64,000 nt of DNA from Marinobacter sp. MDS2 (GTDB taxonomy: Bacteria > Pseudomonadota > Gammaproteobacteria > Pseudomonadales > Oleiphilaceae). Position numbers and translations under genes: made by a program. Shown one piece after another: positions 11,463-20,724 of the stretch. The DNA is taken from assembly GCF_030718085.1 (NCBI RefSeq), contig NZ_JAVAJF010000002.1, positions 186,001 to 250,000 on the forward strand, given 5' to 3'. The notes beneath the pieces were generated by a model. That model saw only the letters and a list, made by a program, of their open reading frames with translations, was not told where the DNA came from and did not search any database. Position 1 is the first letter of the stretch. Every line of letters begins with the position of its first letter.

Positions 11463-12193
11463 ATTCCAGAGTGTTGCTTGGTGTAAACATTGATCATGTG
11501 GCTACTTTGCGTGAGGCGCGGGGCACCCGCTATCCCGACCCGGTGCAGGCTGCGCTGGTCGCTGAAGAAGCGGGCGCGGACGGAATCACCGTTCACCCCC
11601 GGGAAGACCGTCGACACATCCAGGATCGCGATGTGTTGTTATTGAAGGATGTTCTACAGACCAAAATGAACCTCGAAATGGCCGTGACCGACGCCATGTT
11701 GGCGTTTGCGGAGCAGGTGAAGCCGGAGTGCGTCTGCCTGGTGCCCGAAAAGCGCGAAGAGCTGACAACGGAAGGCGGGCTCGATGTCGTGGGGCAGGAA
11801 GAGCGGGTGACCAACGCCTGCGAACGCCTGGCGGCTATCGGTGCGGAGGTGTCATTGTTCATTGATCCGGATCGCGCTCAGATTGATGCGGCGGTTCGTT
11901 GCGGCGCGCCGGTTATCGAGCTGCACACCGGAGAGTATGCCGAAGCAGCAACGCCGGCTCAGGCGGAAGCTTCGGTGACGATTCTGGAAGACGCCGTTGC
12001 CTATGCACGTGAACAGGGCTTGATCGTCAACGCGGGGCATGGCTTGCATTATCACAACACTGAGAGAGTGGCGGCGATTCCGGGCATCAATGAATTGAAC
12101 ATTGGCCACGCCATTGTCGCTCGGGCCGTGTTCACCGGATTAAAAGACGCGGTGAAGGACATGCGCGCGATTCTGGATCGCGCGCGAGCCTGA
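11459..12193 (+). CDS. pdxJ: Pyridoxine 5'-phosphate synthase
   Basis: Final ring-closing enzyme of DXP-dependent vitamin B6 synthesis (244 residues), joining 1-deoxyxylulose 5-phosphate and 3-amino-2-oxopropyl phosphate. Family stretches [30 protein letters not shown] and [10 protein letters not shown] are all present. It is the last gene of the lepA operon; its stop lies only five bases from the stop of the convergent barA gene, and no terminator hairpin fits between them. Confidence 0.97.
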   Translation: MNSRVLLGVNIDHVATLREARGTRYPDPVQAALVAEEAGADGITVHPREDRRHIQDRDVLLLKDVLQTKMNLEMAVTDAMLAFAEQVKPECVCLVPEKREELTTEGGLDVVGQEERVTNACERLAAIGAEVSLFIDPDRAQIDAAVRCGAPVIELHTGEYAEAATPAQAEASVTILEDAVAYAREQGLIVNAGHGLHYHNTERVAAIPGINELNIGHAIVARAVFTGLKDAVKDMRAILDRARA

Positions 12194-12198
12194 ATCGG

Positions 12199-15063
12199 TT
12201 AGTGGATTTCCGGCTGTCGTTGTTGTTCGCGGAACAGGGATTGCCAGTCGGTTTGCTCACTCCAGTTCTGCAAGCGCTCAATGGCAGAGTTGAGCTGATC
12301 CTTCAGAATTTCACGGTCAGCCGCTTCACATTTTAAGGCGGTTTCAAACCGGTTGGCGGCGGCTCTAAGTTCGGGCACGCCGCAATACCGGGTCGCCCCG
12401 TGCAATTTGTGGATGCATTCCAGTAAGGCTTCGTGATTGCTTTCATCCCAAAGCGCCTGAATTCGAGGCGCATCGGTTTGCAGCTGTTCGAGCAACATGC
12501 TGAATAACTCTTCGGCCAGGTCGGCCTTGCCCGCTGCAAGCTGGATACTTTCGTCAATACTCATGCAGTCTTGCTGTATGCGCCGGTTTGACGGGCGAAG
12601 GGTGCGCCGGGTGTCACGAATTTCGGAAATTTTGAACGACGTGGCGGAGGCTTTGCAGTCGTAACCGGTGTATTCGCGCACCAGCTCGTTCAGCTGACGA
12701 CTGCTGATCGGTTTGGCCATGTAGCCATCGAATCCCTGCTGCCCCAGCCGTTCCTGCTCATCCGCCAGGGCGTGGGCGGTTAAGGCAATGATCGGCGTGT
12801 AATGCGTGTCGGAGTCCAGGTCCCGTATACGTGCCGTTGCTTCCACGCCATCCATACCCGGCATTTGTAGATCCATGAAAACCAGGTCGAACGGTTTTTT
12901 GCGAGCTTTGGTCAGAGCCTCGAAACCGCTGGAGGCGCCTTCCGCATTGATTTTGCAGTCTTGAAGCAAGGTCATGACCAGCTTCAGGTTCGCGTCGTTA
13001 TCGTCGACCGCAAGGATACGGGGTGCTTTAACCTGATTGCGTTCCGGTATCGACACCGGGGTGTCTTCAAGGTGGCCCGAGCGGATGCCGTGTATTAGCG
13101 CCAGCAGTTCATCGTAGAGCGAATCCCGGCAAATGGGTTTGGTCAGATGACCGCTGGATAAGCCTGAGAGCGGCGTGTCGAGGGTTTCCAGCGTAGGGGT
13201 TAGCAGCAGGGTCCTGCAGTCCCTTTCCACTTCCAGCGTGCGCAGCAAGTTGCCGTACTGATTCGAGTTCAGCAGGTGGCGAGTGATACCAATGATCGCG
13301 GCTGCGTAGCCTTCCTGATGCAGCTGCGCCTCTTCAACGTGCTCCTGCAGTGCGGCCGGCGATGACACCCGGTCCACCACCATGCCCCAGTCCCGCAACA
13401 AGTGTTCAACCGCAAGGCCTGTGGTTTTCTGCTGCTCGAGATAAATTACCCGTTCACCGCGCAGCGCCTCTTTCGGTGGCCGGCTGTCTGCAGCTGATGA
13501 GAGCTCTGGAGTGAGCGTGAACCAGAATGTGGATCCTTTGCCGAGCTCGCTCTTGAGGCCGATTTCGCCACCCATTTCTTCGACGAGGCGCTTGGAGATG
13601 GCCAGCCCCAAGCCAGTGCCGCCGTATTGACGGGCTGTAGAGGCGTCTGCCTGACTGAAGGCGTTGAACAACGACTGCTGTTGGGCACGGGACAGGCCCA
13701 CCCCCGAATCGGTGATGCTCAGACGCAGGGTGACGCGGTTGTTCTCGGTATCTTCTTCTTCAAGGCTGGCGCGTAACACCACTTCGCCGGTTTGGGTGAA
13801 CTTGATGGCGTTGTTAACCAGATTGGTAATGACCTGCTTTACCCGCAAGGGGTCGCCCACAATGTGGTCGGGAACGTCGTTGTAGACCAGAGGCACTAAG
13901 TCGAGATTTTTGGCGTGTGCGGCCGGAGCCAGCATGGTCATGACTTCTTCGACAATATCCCGAAGCGCAAATGGCACCCGGTCGAGCAGCAATTTGCCGG
14001 CCTCGATTTTCGAGAAATCCAGAATGTCGTTGATGATGGTAAGCAGAATCTCCGAGGACTTGCGAATTGTATTGAGATGATCGCGTTGCTGCCTCGGTAG
14101 CGGGGTTTTCAGCAGCAGTTCGGTGAATCCGATGATGCCGTTAAGCGGCGTACGGATTTCATGGGACATGTTCGCCAGAAACTCGGATTTGATCCGGCTG
14201 GCTTCAAGCGCTTCTTTGCGGGCGAAGTCCAGCTCGATGTTCTGGATCTCAATGGTTTCCAGTGTCTCCCGCAGGTCTTCGGTGGCCTGATCAATGTTCT
14301 GCTGCATTTCGGCTTGTGCTTTACCGAGCTCCGAGGCCATATCATTGAGGCCGGATTCGAGTTGTTCGAATTCCGGGCCGGCGCTGGTATACACCCGGGT
14401 TTCGAGCTTGCCTTCCTTGAGCAGTGCGACCGCTTCGTTTAACTGAAACACCGGGTCGGTGAAGGCGCGGCTGAGGCGCAACGATATGCCGATGCTCAGG
14501 ATAACGCCGCCGATGATCATCAAAAGAGAGATCAGCAGGGCTTTGTAGGTTTCTTTTTCGGTGCGGGTGTGGGACATCTCGACCATCACCCAGCCCAGCG
14601 GATTTTGGGCTTGCGACGCGGTTAAACGAGCCTCCGGGGCGATCATGGTGTCGATGCTCAGATCCTGCAAATGCACAGGGTTGATGAATCGAGTGGTGTG
14701 GTTAAGGGTGAGTTTCACCTCTTGATTGGGCTTAAAGGCGCTTGTAGGTATCGCCTCGGAACTGCCGGGGCCAGTGTGTAGAAGCCGCTTGCCTTCGGGC
14801 GTGAAGAAAGAAATTGAGCGAACGTCTTGTTCTTCCAGTAACGCGTTGGAGAGACTGCTGAGCAGGCTGCGGTTGGCGGTAAACAGGCCGTATTCTGAGC
14901 CCGCGGCCAGCTGGCGGGAGAGCGACTCGCCCCGGTCATGAAGCAGGCTTTCGATGTTATTTATCCAGCTGTGGGTAAAAAACAGACCCAGCAGCAGAGT
15001 TGTGACGAGGGTGGGAACAAGGGTTACCACCAAGACTTTTTTGCGAATGCCCCACCGCCGCAT
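12199..15063 (-). CDS. barA: BarA/GacS hybrid sensor histidine kinase
   Basis: Tripartite hybrid kinase (954 residues) that phosphorylates UvrY/GacA and so controls the Csr/Rsm small RNAs. Domains: helix 9-30, periplasmic sensor to about 170, helix 175-196, HAMP to about 250, HisKA with His301 ([12 protein letters not shown]), HATPase with [10 protein letters not shown] at 481-490, a first receiver-like domain (about 537-660) that has AAAIIGI where the phospho-Asp should be, a true receiver with Asp731 ([12 protein letters not shown]), and an HPt domain with His885 (IHKLHGA). A degenerate first receiver is a known trait of this family. It faces pdxJ tail to tail and diverges from cysM. Confidence 0.94.
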   Translation of the reverse strand: MRRWGIRKKVLVVTLVPTLVTTLLLGLFFTHSWINNIESLLHDRGESLSRQLAAGSEYGLFTANRSLLSSLSNALLEEQDVRSISFFTPEGKRLLHTGPGSSEAIPTSAFKPNQEVKLTLNHTTRFINPVHLQDLSIDTMIAPEARLTASQAQNPLGWVMVEMSHTRTEKETYKALLISLLMIIGGVILSIGISLRLSRAFTDPVFQLNEAVALLKEGKLETRVYTSAGPEFEQLESGLNDMASELGKAQAEMQQNIDQATEDLRETLETIEIQNIELDFARKEALEASRIKSEFLANMSHEIRTPLNGIIGFTELLLKTPLPRQQRDHLNTIRKSSEILLTIINDILDFSKIEAGKLLLDRVPFALRDIVEEVMTMLAPAAHAKNLDLVPLVYNDVPDHIVGDPLRVKQVITNLVNNAIKFTQTGEVVLRASLEEEDTENNRVTLRLSITDSGVGLSRAQQQSLFNAFSQADASTARQYGGTGLGLAISKRLVEEMGGEIGLKSELGKGSTFWFTLTPELSSAADSRPPKEALRGERVIYLEQQKTTGLAVEHLLRDWGMVVDRVSSPAALQEHVEEAQLHQEGYAAAIIGITRHLLNSNQYGNLLRTLEVERDCRTLLLTPTLETLDTPLSGLSSGHLTKPICRDSLYDELLALIHGIRSGHLEDTPVSIPERNQVKAPRILAVDDNDANLKLVMTLLQDCKINAEGASSGFEALTKARKKPFDLVFMDLQMPGMDGVEATARIRDLDSDTHYTPIIALTAHALADEQERLGQQGFDGYMAKPISSRQLNELVREYTGYDCKASATSFKISEIRDTRRTLRPSNRRIQQDCMSIDESIQLAAGKADLAEELFSMLLEQLQTDAPRIQALWDESNHEALLECIHKLHGATRYCGVPELRAAANRFETALKCEAADREILKDQLNSAIERLQNWSEQTDWQSLFREQQRQPEIH

Positions 15064-15159
15064 ATCTTGTTCCTGTTATTCTGATGAGTCCCCGGCGATG
15101 CCGGAGAAGGCACGTTACTCATTTATAGCCAGTGGTCATGGATATAGCGACAAGCTGTA

Positions 15160-15189
15160 TTGGGACATGGCGGCTATAGCGAGTATGAT
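15160..15189 (+). promoter_or_regulatory. Predicted sigma-70 promoter for cysM
   Basis: TTGGGA (15160-15165) and TATGAT (15184-15189) are 18 bases apart, 32 bases before the cysM start, in the 158-bp region between the divergent barA and cysM genes. Confidence 0.4.
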
Positions 15190-15221
15190 TCGAACCCGAA
15201 AGTGTATCACAGGGTTTCAAT

Positions 15222-16115
15222 ATGACTTTCCCCACTATTGAAGATTACGTCGGCCACACCCCGCTGGTGCGTTTGCAGCGCTTGCCGGGTGATACCAGTA
15301 ACGTCGTTTTGGCAAAGCTGGAGGGCAACAACCCCGCGGGTTCGGTTAAAGATCGGCCGGCCATCAGCATGATTCAGGAAGCGGAGCGCCGTGGTGACAT
15401 CAGCCCCGGTGATACCTTGATTGAAGCAACTTCGGGCAACACCGGGATTGCCCTTGCCATGGCTGCGGCCATCAAGGGATATCGCATGATCTTGATCATG
15501 CCGGATAACCTGAGTGAGGAGCGCCGGGCATCGATGCGCGCCTACGGAGCCGAGGTGGTCAATGTCACCCGTGACGAAGGCATGGAAGGTGCACGGGATC
15601 TGGCGATCCGAATGGAATCCGAAGGCAAGGGCAAGGTGCTGGACCAGTTCAGTAATCAGGACAACCCGCTGGCCCATTACCGCACCACCGGGCCGGAGAT
15701 CTGGGAGCAGACTAACGGGCGCGTTACCCATTTTGTCAGTTCGATGGGCACCACCGGCACCATTATGGGGGTGTCCCGTTATCTGAAAGAGCGTAACCCG
15801 GATGTTCAGATTGTTGGGTTGCAGCCGGAAGACGGTGCGTCTATTCCGGGTATCCGACGTTGGCCTGAAGCGTATTTGCCAAAAATTTACGATGCCGCAC
15901 GGGTGGACTCCGTGCTGGACATTGGCCAGCAAGAAGCGGAAGACACCATGCGGGCCCTGGCTCGGGAGGAAGGGATTTTTTGTGGTGTTTCCTCCGGCGG
16001 TGCTATTGCGGCGGCGCTCAAGCTTTCGCGAGAGGTTGAAAATGCGGTAATCGTTGCCATTATTTGTGATCGCGGAGACCGATACTTATCCACCGGTGTA
16101 TTCCCGAGCGTCTGA
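15222..16115 (+). CDS. cysM: Cysteine synthase B (O-acetylserine/thiosulfate)
   Basis: PLP enzyme (297 residues) of cysteine synthesis. The N-terminus reads [19 protein letters not shown], Lys43 in AGSVKDRPA is the PLP Schiff-base lysine, and SGNTG binds the substrate carboxylate. The length (about 300) and the MRAYGAEV region fit CysM rather than CysK. A CysM next to barA/gacS is typical for pseudomonads. The stop lies 28 bases before the next start. Confidence 0.93.
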   Translation: MTFPTIEDYVGHTPLVRLQRLPGDTSNVVLAKLEGNNPAGSVKDRPAISMIQEAERRGDISPGDTLIEATSGNTGIALAMAAAIKGYRMILIMPDNLSEERRASMRAYGAEVVNVTRDEGMEGARDLAIRMESEGKGKVLDQFSNQDNPLAHYRTTGPEIWEQTNGRVTHFVSSMGTTGTIMGVSRYLKERNPDVQIVGLQPEDGASIPGIRRWPEAYLPKIYDAARVDSVLDIGQQEAEDTMRALAREEGIFCGVSSGGAIAAALKLSREVENAVIVAIICDRGDRYLSTGVFPSV

Positions 16116-16143
16116 GCCGGAAACCGACAAGAGACTAATGATT

Positions 16144-17496
16144 ATGAGTAGACGCCGCCGTAAGGTTCTGCCGCAAGAACCCGTGAGTTGTGAGATTGAA
16201 AGCTTGGGCCACGATGGTCGGGGCATTGCCCGCGCTGAAGGTAAAGTTCAGTTTGTAGATGGCGGGTTGCCGGGTGAAACCGTCATGGCCAAAGTGGTGG
16301 GCAGTCGCAGCAAGTTTGATGAGCTGCGTACTCTGGAGGTTCTGGAGGCCGCTCCGGATCGTCAACAACCTCCGTGCAAATTTGCCGACTTGTGCGGTGG
16401 CTGCAGCCTTCAGCACATGAGTGCCGACGCCCAGATTCGCTTCAAGGAAAACACCCTGCGTGAGCATTTCGCGCACTTTGGCGGTATTGAGCCGGAAGAG
16501 TGGGTAGAGCCCATGCGTTCGCCGGAATCGCTGGGATACCGCCGTAAGGCGCGCTTGGGTGTGCGTTACGTAAAAGCCCGCGAATCTGTACTGGTTGGTT
16601 TCCGTGAGAAGCGCAATAGCTTTCTGACCGATATCGATGAGTGCGTGGTGTTGGACCCTCGTATTGGCGAGCGCATCATGCCGCTGCGGGAATTGTTGCA
16701 CGGCATGACGGCGTTTGACCGGATCGCTCAAGTCGAGGTGGCGTGTGGTGATGACCACGCCGCCATGGTATTCCGGAATATGGACGCACTGGTGCCGGAA
16801 GATCAGGAAAAGCTGATCGCCTTCGGCCAGGAAAATGGTCTGCATATCTACCTGCAGCCGAAAGGCCCGGATACGGTTCATCGCATTTGGCCGGAGTCGT
16901 CCGGTCGTGATGATGAGCGCTTGAGTTACCGCATGGAAGAGTTTGATCTGACCATGCAGTTCCATCCGATGGACTTCACGCAAGTAAATGCGGGTATTAA
17001 CAGCAAGATGGTGCACCGCGCGGTGGAATGGCTGGACATTCAGCCGGGTGAGCGGGTGCTGGATCTGTTCTGCGGTCTTGGCAACTTCACCCTGCCACTG
17101 GCTCGAAAGGGTGGGCAGGTCGTGGGCGTGGAAGGCGACGATGCCATGGTGGTTCGTGGTCGTGAAAACGCCAGACTGAACGGACTGGATAACGTGGAGT
17201 TTTTCGGGGCTGATTTGCACGGCGATTTCACCGATCAAAGCTGGGCCAAAGAGGGTTTTGATAAAATATTGATTGACCCGCCCCGCTCTGGTGCTGAAGA
17301 GATTTGCAAGTACCTGACGGCGTTCGGCGCGGATCAGATCGTGTATGTGTCGTGCAACCCGGCCACCTTGGCCAGAGATGCCGGTGTCATGGTGAATAAC
17401 GGCTACCGCCTCGTGCGTGCGGGTGTGATGGACATGTTCCCGCACACGACTCACGTTGAGTCGATCGCCTTGTTCGAGCGCGACACGCGTAAATGA
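16144..17496 (+). CDS. rlmD: 23S rRNA m5U1939 methyltransferase RlmD
   Basis: SAM-dependent RNA methyltransferase (450 residues). A TRAM domain comes first (about 8-70), then the 4Fe-4S cysteines Cys78, Cys84 and Cys87 ([10 protein letters not shown]) plus a later Cys in DIDECVV, and the Rossmann methyltransferase with [14 protein letters not shown] and the catalytic-Cys motif [11 protein letters not shown]. The reading frame is open back to 16054 inside cysM; ATG 16138 or 16144 fits the AAGAGA ribosome-binding site and gives the usual arginine-rich N-terminus MSRRRRK. relA follows, the common order rlmD-relA. Confidence 0.95.
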   Translation: MSRRRRKVLPQEPVSCEIESLGHDGRGIARAEGKVQFVDGGLPGETVMAKVVGSRSKFDELRTLEVLEAAPDRQQPPCKFADLCGGCSLQHMSADAQIRFKENTLREHFAHFGGIEPEEWVEPMRSPESLGYRRKARLGVRYVKARESVLVGFREKRNSFLTDIDECVVLDPRIGERIMPLRELLHGMTAFDRIAQVEVACGDDHAAMVFRNMDALVPEDQEKLIAFGQENGLHIYLQPKGPDTVHRIWPESSGRDDERLSYRMEEFDLTMQFHPMDFTQVNAGINSKMVHRAVEWLDIQPGERVLDLFCGLGNFTLPLARKGGQVVGVEGDDAMVVRGRENARLNGLDNVEFFGADLHGDFTDQSWAKEGFDKILIDPPRSGAEEICKYLTAFGADQIVYVSCNPATLARDAGVMVNNGYRLVRAGVMDMFPHTTHVESIALFERDTRK

Positions 17497-17569
17497 GTTT
17501 GTAATGTCCGGGTTTCCGAGATCAGGGTAGTTCCAGAGACACCGGGCCAGCATCAGGTAAGTCCTTGCT

Positions 17570-19807
17570 ATGGTTAAAGTTAGGGAAGATTACGGGGTAA
17601 CCGGCGACGGCCAGGTGGACATTGGCCGTTGGGTTAATCGTATTGCGGAACAGACCCATTTGGAGAATCCGGATCAGTTACGCTTGGCCTGTGAAAAGGC
17701 CGACCGGATAGCACTGGAAGCGTTCCGTGAAGACCGTTTGTGGGCGCCCGGGGCCAACAGTTTTCATACCGGCCTGGAAATGGCTCAGGTTCTGGCGGAG
17801 CTTCATCTTGATCAGGCCAGTCTTGTTGCAGCCGTTTTGTACCGTGCAGTGCGGGAAGAGCGGGTAGGGCTGGAAGAAATCCGCAAGGAATTCGGTGATG
17901 AAGTGGCCGGGTTGATCAATGGTGTCCAGCAGATGGCTGCGATCTCGTCGATTCACCACCCCCTCAAAGGCAACGTACTGGGGCAGAGCGAAGGGCAGCT
18001 CGATAACGTCCGCAAGATGCTGGTCACCATGATCGACGATGTTCGCGTCGCGCTGATCAAACTGGCGGAACGCACCTGTGCGATTCGGGCGATCAAAGAT
18101 ACCTCGGCGGAAAAACGCATGAAAGTTGCCCGGGAGGTGTTTGATATTTACGCCCCTCTCGCGCACCGGTTGGGGATCGGGCACATCAAATGGGAGCTGG
18201 AGGATTTATCCTTCCGTTACCTGCATGCTACCGCCTACAAGAAGATTGCCCGGCTGCTGGATGAAAAGCGACTGGATCGTGAAAGCTACATTCGCCGTGT
18301 GCTCGATACCTTGCAGACCGAACTCAAAGCCTCGGGCATCGACGCTGAGCTGAGCGGGCGGGCCAAGCATATTTACAGCATCTGGCGAAAAATGCGCCGC
18401 AAAGGCATCGATTTTTCTCAGGTTTACGATGTTCGGGCTGTGCGCATTCTGGTGCCGGAAGTGCGTGATTGTTACGCGGTGCTGGGTATTGTGCATTCGC
18501 TTTGGCGCCACATACCGAATGAGTTTGACGACTACATCGCCAACCCGAAAGAAAACGGCTATCAATCGCTGCACACCGCGGTTGTGGGTGAAGAAGGTCG
18601 GGTAATGGAAGTCCAGATTCGTACCCATGCGATGCACGAAGAAGCCGAGCTGGGAGTCTGTGCCCATTGGCTGTACAAGGGTACGGATACCAACAACAAG
18701 TCCAGCGGCTACGACGCCAAGATAAATTGGCTGCGCCAGGTTTTGGAGTGGCAGGAAGAGTTGGGCGACTTGTCGGGCCTGGCTGACCACCTGAAATCCG
18801 ATTTCGTGCCCGACCGAATCTACGTGTTCACACCGGAAGGCCATGTGGTGGATTTGCCACAAGGCGCAACGGCGGTCGATTTTGCGTACCGCGTTCATAC
18901 GGAGATCGGTCACTCTTGCCGTGGCGCTCGTGTGAACAGTCGCATAGTACCGCTGACCTATCCGCTGAAAACCGGCGATCAGGTCTTTATCCTGACCTCG
19001 AACAACCCGGCGCCCAGCCGTGACTGGCTGAACCCGAGCCTCGGCTACATCCAGACCTCCCGGGCCCGGGCCAAAGTCACAAGCTGGTTCAAGCAGCAAG
19101 ATCGTGGCCGCAACATTGTTGATGGCCGAGCCATACTTGAGGATGAATTCAAGCGCCTGTCACTTTACGACGTGAATCTGACGGATTTGGCCAAGCGGGT
19201 TAACTATCATTCCTCGGACGATATGTTTGCCGCCATCGGTGCCGGTGACCTGAGGCCTTCGCAAGTGGCGAATGTGGCCCAGCAGATGTTGGAGCCGAAA
19301 ACCGAACAGCTGGATTTGAAACTGAGCCCGGCTCGAAAAAGCGGGTACAGCACCGATTCTGATATCCAGATTCGGGGTGTGGGCAAACTCAAAACCCAGG
19401 TGGCCAACTGCTGCAAACCGTTGCCTGGAGATCCGATCGGCGGCTACATCACCGTCGGGCGTGGCGTGACCGTGCACCGCCAGGACTGTTTGACGTTCCT
19501 GAACCTCCGGGAAATCGAGCCGAACCGCATCATCGAGGTTAACTGGGGTGGCCAGCCGGCCGCGGTGTATCCGGTTGAGATCGAGATTGAGGCCTATGAC
19601 CGGTCTGGCTTGTTGCGGGATATCACCCAGGTGTTTTCGAACTCCAAGTGCGACGTGTTGTCGCTGCAAACGCAGACCAACAAAGACGAAAACACGGCCA
19701 CCATGCGGGTAACCGTAGAGATTTCCAGTCTTGAACAACTGGCTCGCTTGCTGGCGCAAGTTCGTAATTTGCCGAACATTATCGACGTAAGGCGCAAACG
19801 CTCATGA
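17570..19807 (+). CDS. relA: RelA (p)ppGpp synthetase
   Basis: Ribosome-associated alarmone synthetase (745 residues) of the stringent response. The N-terminal pseudo-hydrolase domain has lost the HD pair: where SpoT has LLHDVIEDT this protein has VLYRAVREE. The synthetase domain has the RelA-type EFDD motif and ENGYQSLHT; then TGS (about 415-475, DRIYVFTPEGHVVDLP), the CCKPLPGD zinc-finger region and a C-terminal ACT domain. So it is a synthesis-only RelA. Its stop overlaps mazG by ATGA. Confidence 0.96.
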   Translation: MVKVREDYGVTGDGQVDIGRWVNRIAEQTHLENPDQLRLACEKADRIALEAFREDRLWAPGANSFHTGLEMAQVLAELHLDQASLVAAVLYRAVREERVGLEEIRKEFGDEVAGLINGVQQMAAISSIHHPLKGNVLGQSEGQLDNVRKMLVTMIDDVRVALIKLAERTCAIRAIKDTSAEKRMKVAREVFDIYAPLAHRLGIGHIKWELEDLSFRYLHATAYKKIARLLDEKRLDRESYIRRVLDTLQTELKASGIDAELSGRAKHIYSIWRKMRRKGIDFSQVYDVRAVRILVPEVRDCYAVLGIVHSLWRHIPNEFDDYIANPKENGYQSLHTAVVGEEGRVMEVQIRTHAMHEEAELGVCAHWLYKGTDTNNKSSGYDAKINWLRQVLEWQEELGDLSGLADHLKSDFVPDRIYVFTPEGHVVDLPQGATAVDFAYRVHTEIGHSCRGARVNSRIVPLTYPLKTGDQVFILTSNNPAPSRDWLNPSLGYIQTSRARAKVTSWFKQQDRGRNIVDGRAILEDEFKRLSLYDVNLTDLAKRVNYHSSDDMFAAIGAGDLRPSQVANVAQQMLEPKTEQLDLKLSPARKSGYSTDSDIQIRGVGKLKTQVANCCKPLPGDPIGGYITVGRGVTVHRQDCLTFLNLREIEPNRIIEVNWGGQPAAVYPVEIEIEAYDRSGLLRDITQVFSNSKCDVLSLQTQTNKDENTATMRVTVEISSLEQLARLLAQVRNLPNIIDVRRKRS

Positions 19808-20643
19808 GCTATTCGATCGACGATTTGAAAACCCTCATGGCGCGCCTGCGGGAGCCGGAAACCGGGTGCCCATGGGACACGAAGCAGACGTACAGTACGA
19901 TTGTGCCCCATACCATCGAGGAAGCTTATGAGGTGGCTGATGCCATCGCCAGGGAAGATTTCCCCCATTTGAAAGATGAGTTGGGGGATTTGCTGTTTCA
20001 GGTGATTTTTTACGGCCAGATTGGCAAAGAAGACGGCCACTTCGATTTCGACGACATTGTCGATCACCTGGTCCGTAAGCTGATCCGGCGGCATCCCCAT
20101 GTGTTCCCTGAGGGCACTCTGGATAGCCGGATAGATCCGAACAATCGCCCGGACGAGGCCTGGATCAAAGCCAGTTGGGAACGTATCAAAGCGGAAGAGC
20201 GGGCCAGCAAACCCGCAACCGACGAGCCGGTCAGCCGGCTAGAGGGTATTGCCAGCACGTTGCCGGCGATTGCGCGGGCCGAAAAGCTGCAAAAGCGTGC
20301 GTCCAACCACGGCTTCGACTGGCCCGAGATAGCCCCGGTTTTTGACAAGCTGCACGAAGAGATTGATGAGCTGAAAGAAGCCTGGCAAGCGGCGCAGGCG
20401 GGCACCGGTGACCGTGATGCGGTGGAAGACGAGCTGGGCGACCTGATGTTTGTGTGCGTGAATCTGGCCAGGTTCATGAAAGTGAACCCGGAACAGGCTC
20501 TGGCCAGAACTAACCACAAATTTGACGCCAGATTCCGGGCGATCGAGCGACTTCTGCGCGATCAAGGGCGGGATTTGGATAGCGAAAGTCTCGAAGCGCT
20601 TGATGCTATCTGGCAACAAGTGAAAGGCGTTGAAAAGGGCTAA
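19804..20643 (+). CDS. mazG: MazG nucleoside triphosphate pyrophosphohydrolase
   Basis: House-cleaning NTPase (279 residues) with two MazG repeats. The N-terminal half carries PETGCPWDTKQT, EEAYEVADAI and KDELGDLLFQ; the C-terminal half carries EEIDELKEAW and EDELGDLMF, so both halves keep the EExxE and ExxD metal ligands. In E. coli MazG lowers ppGpp-related stress; the direct coupling to relA fits this. Confidence 0.95.
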   Translation: MSYSIDDLKTLMARLREPETGCPWDTKQTYSTIVPHTIEEAYEVADAIAREDFPHLKDELGDLLFQVIFYGQIGKEDGHFDFDDIVDHLVRKLIRRHPHVFPEGTLDSRIDPNNRPDEAWIKASWERIKAEERASKPATDEPVSRLEGIASTLPAIARAEKLQKRASNHGFDWPEIAPVFDKLHEEIDELKEAWQAAQAGTGDRDAVEDELGDLMFVCVNLARFMKVNPEQALARTNHKFDARFRAIERLLRDQGRDLDSESLEALDAIWQQVKGVEKG

Positions 20644-20724
20644 CCCTAAGGCCTGATAGCGTTCTTGGTGAATCCTTAGTATCGTAAGTTCAGATTGTTT
20701 CTGTTCATTTAAAAGGAACTCAAC

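Noticed and set aside
16135..17553. 472-codon open frame on the reverse strand
   Set aside because: Antisense shadow of rlmD; composition (His, Gln and Arg rich, no motif) is typical of mirror frames in GC-rich coding DNA.
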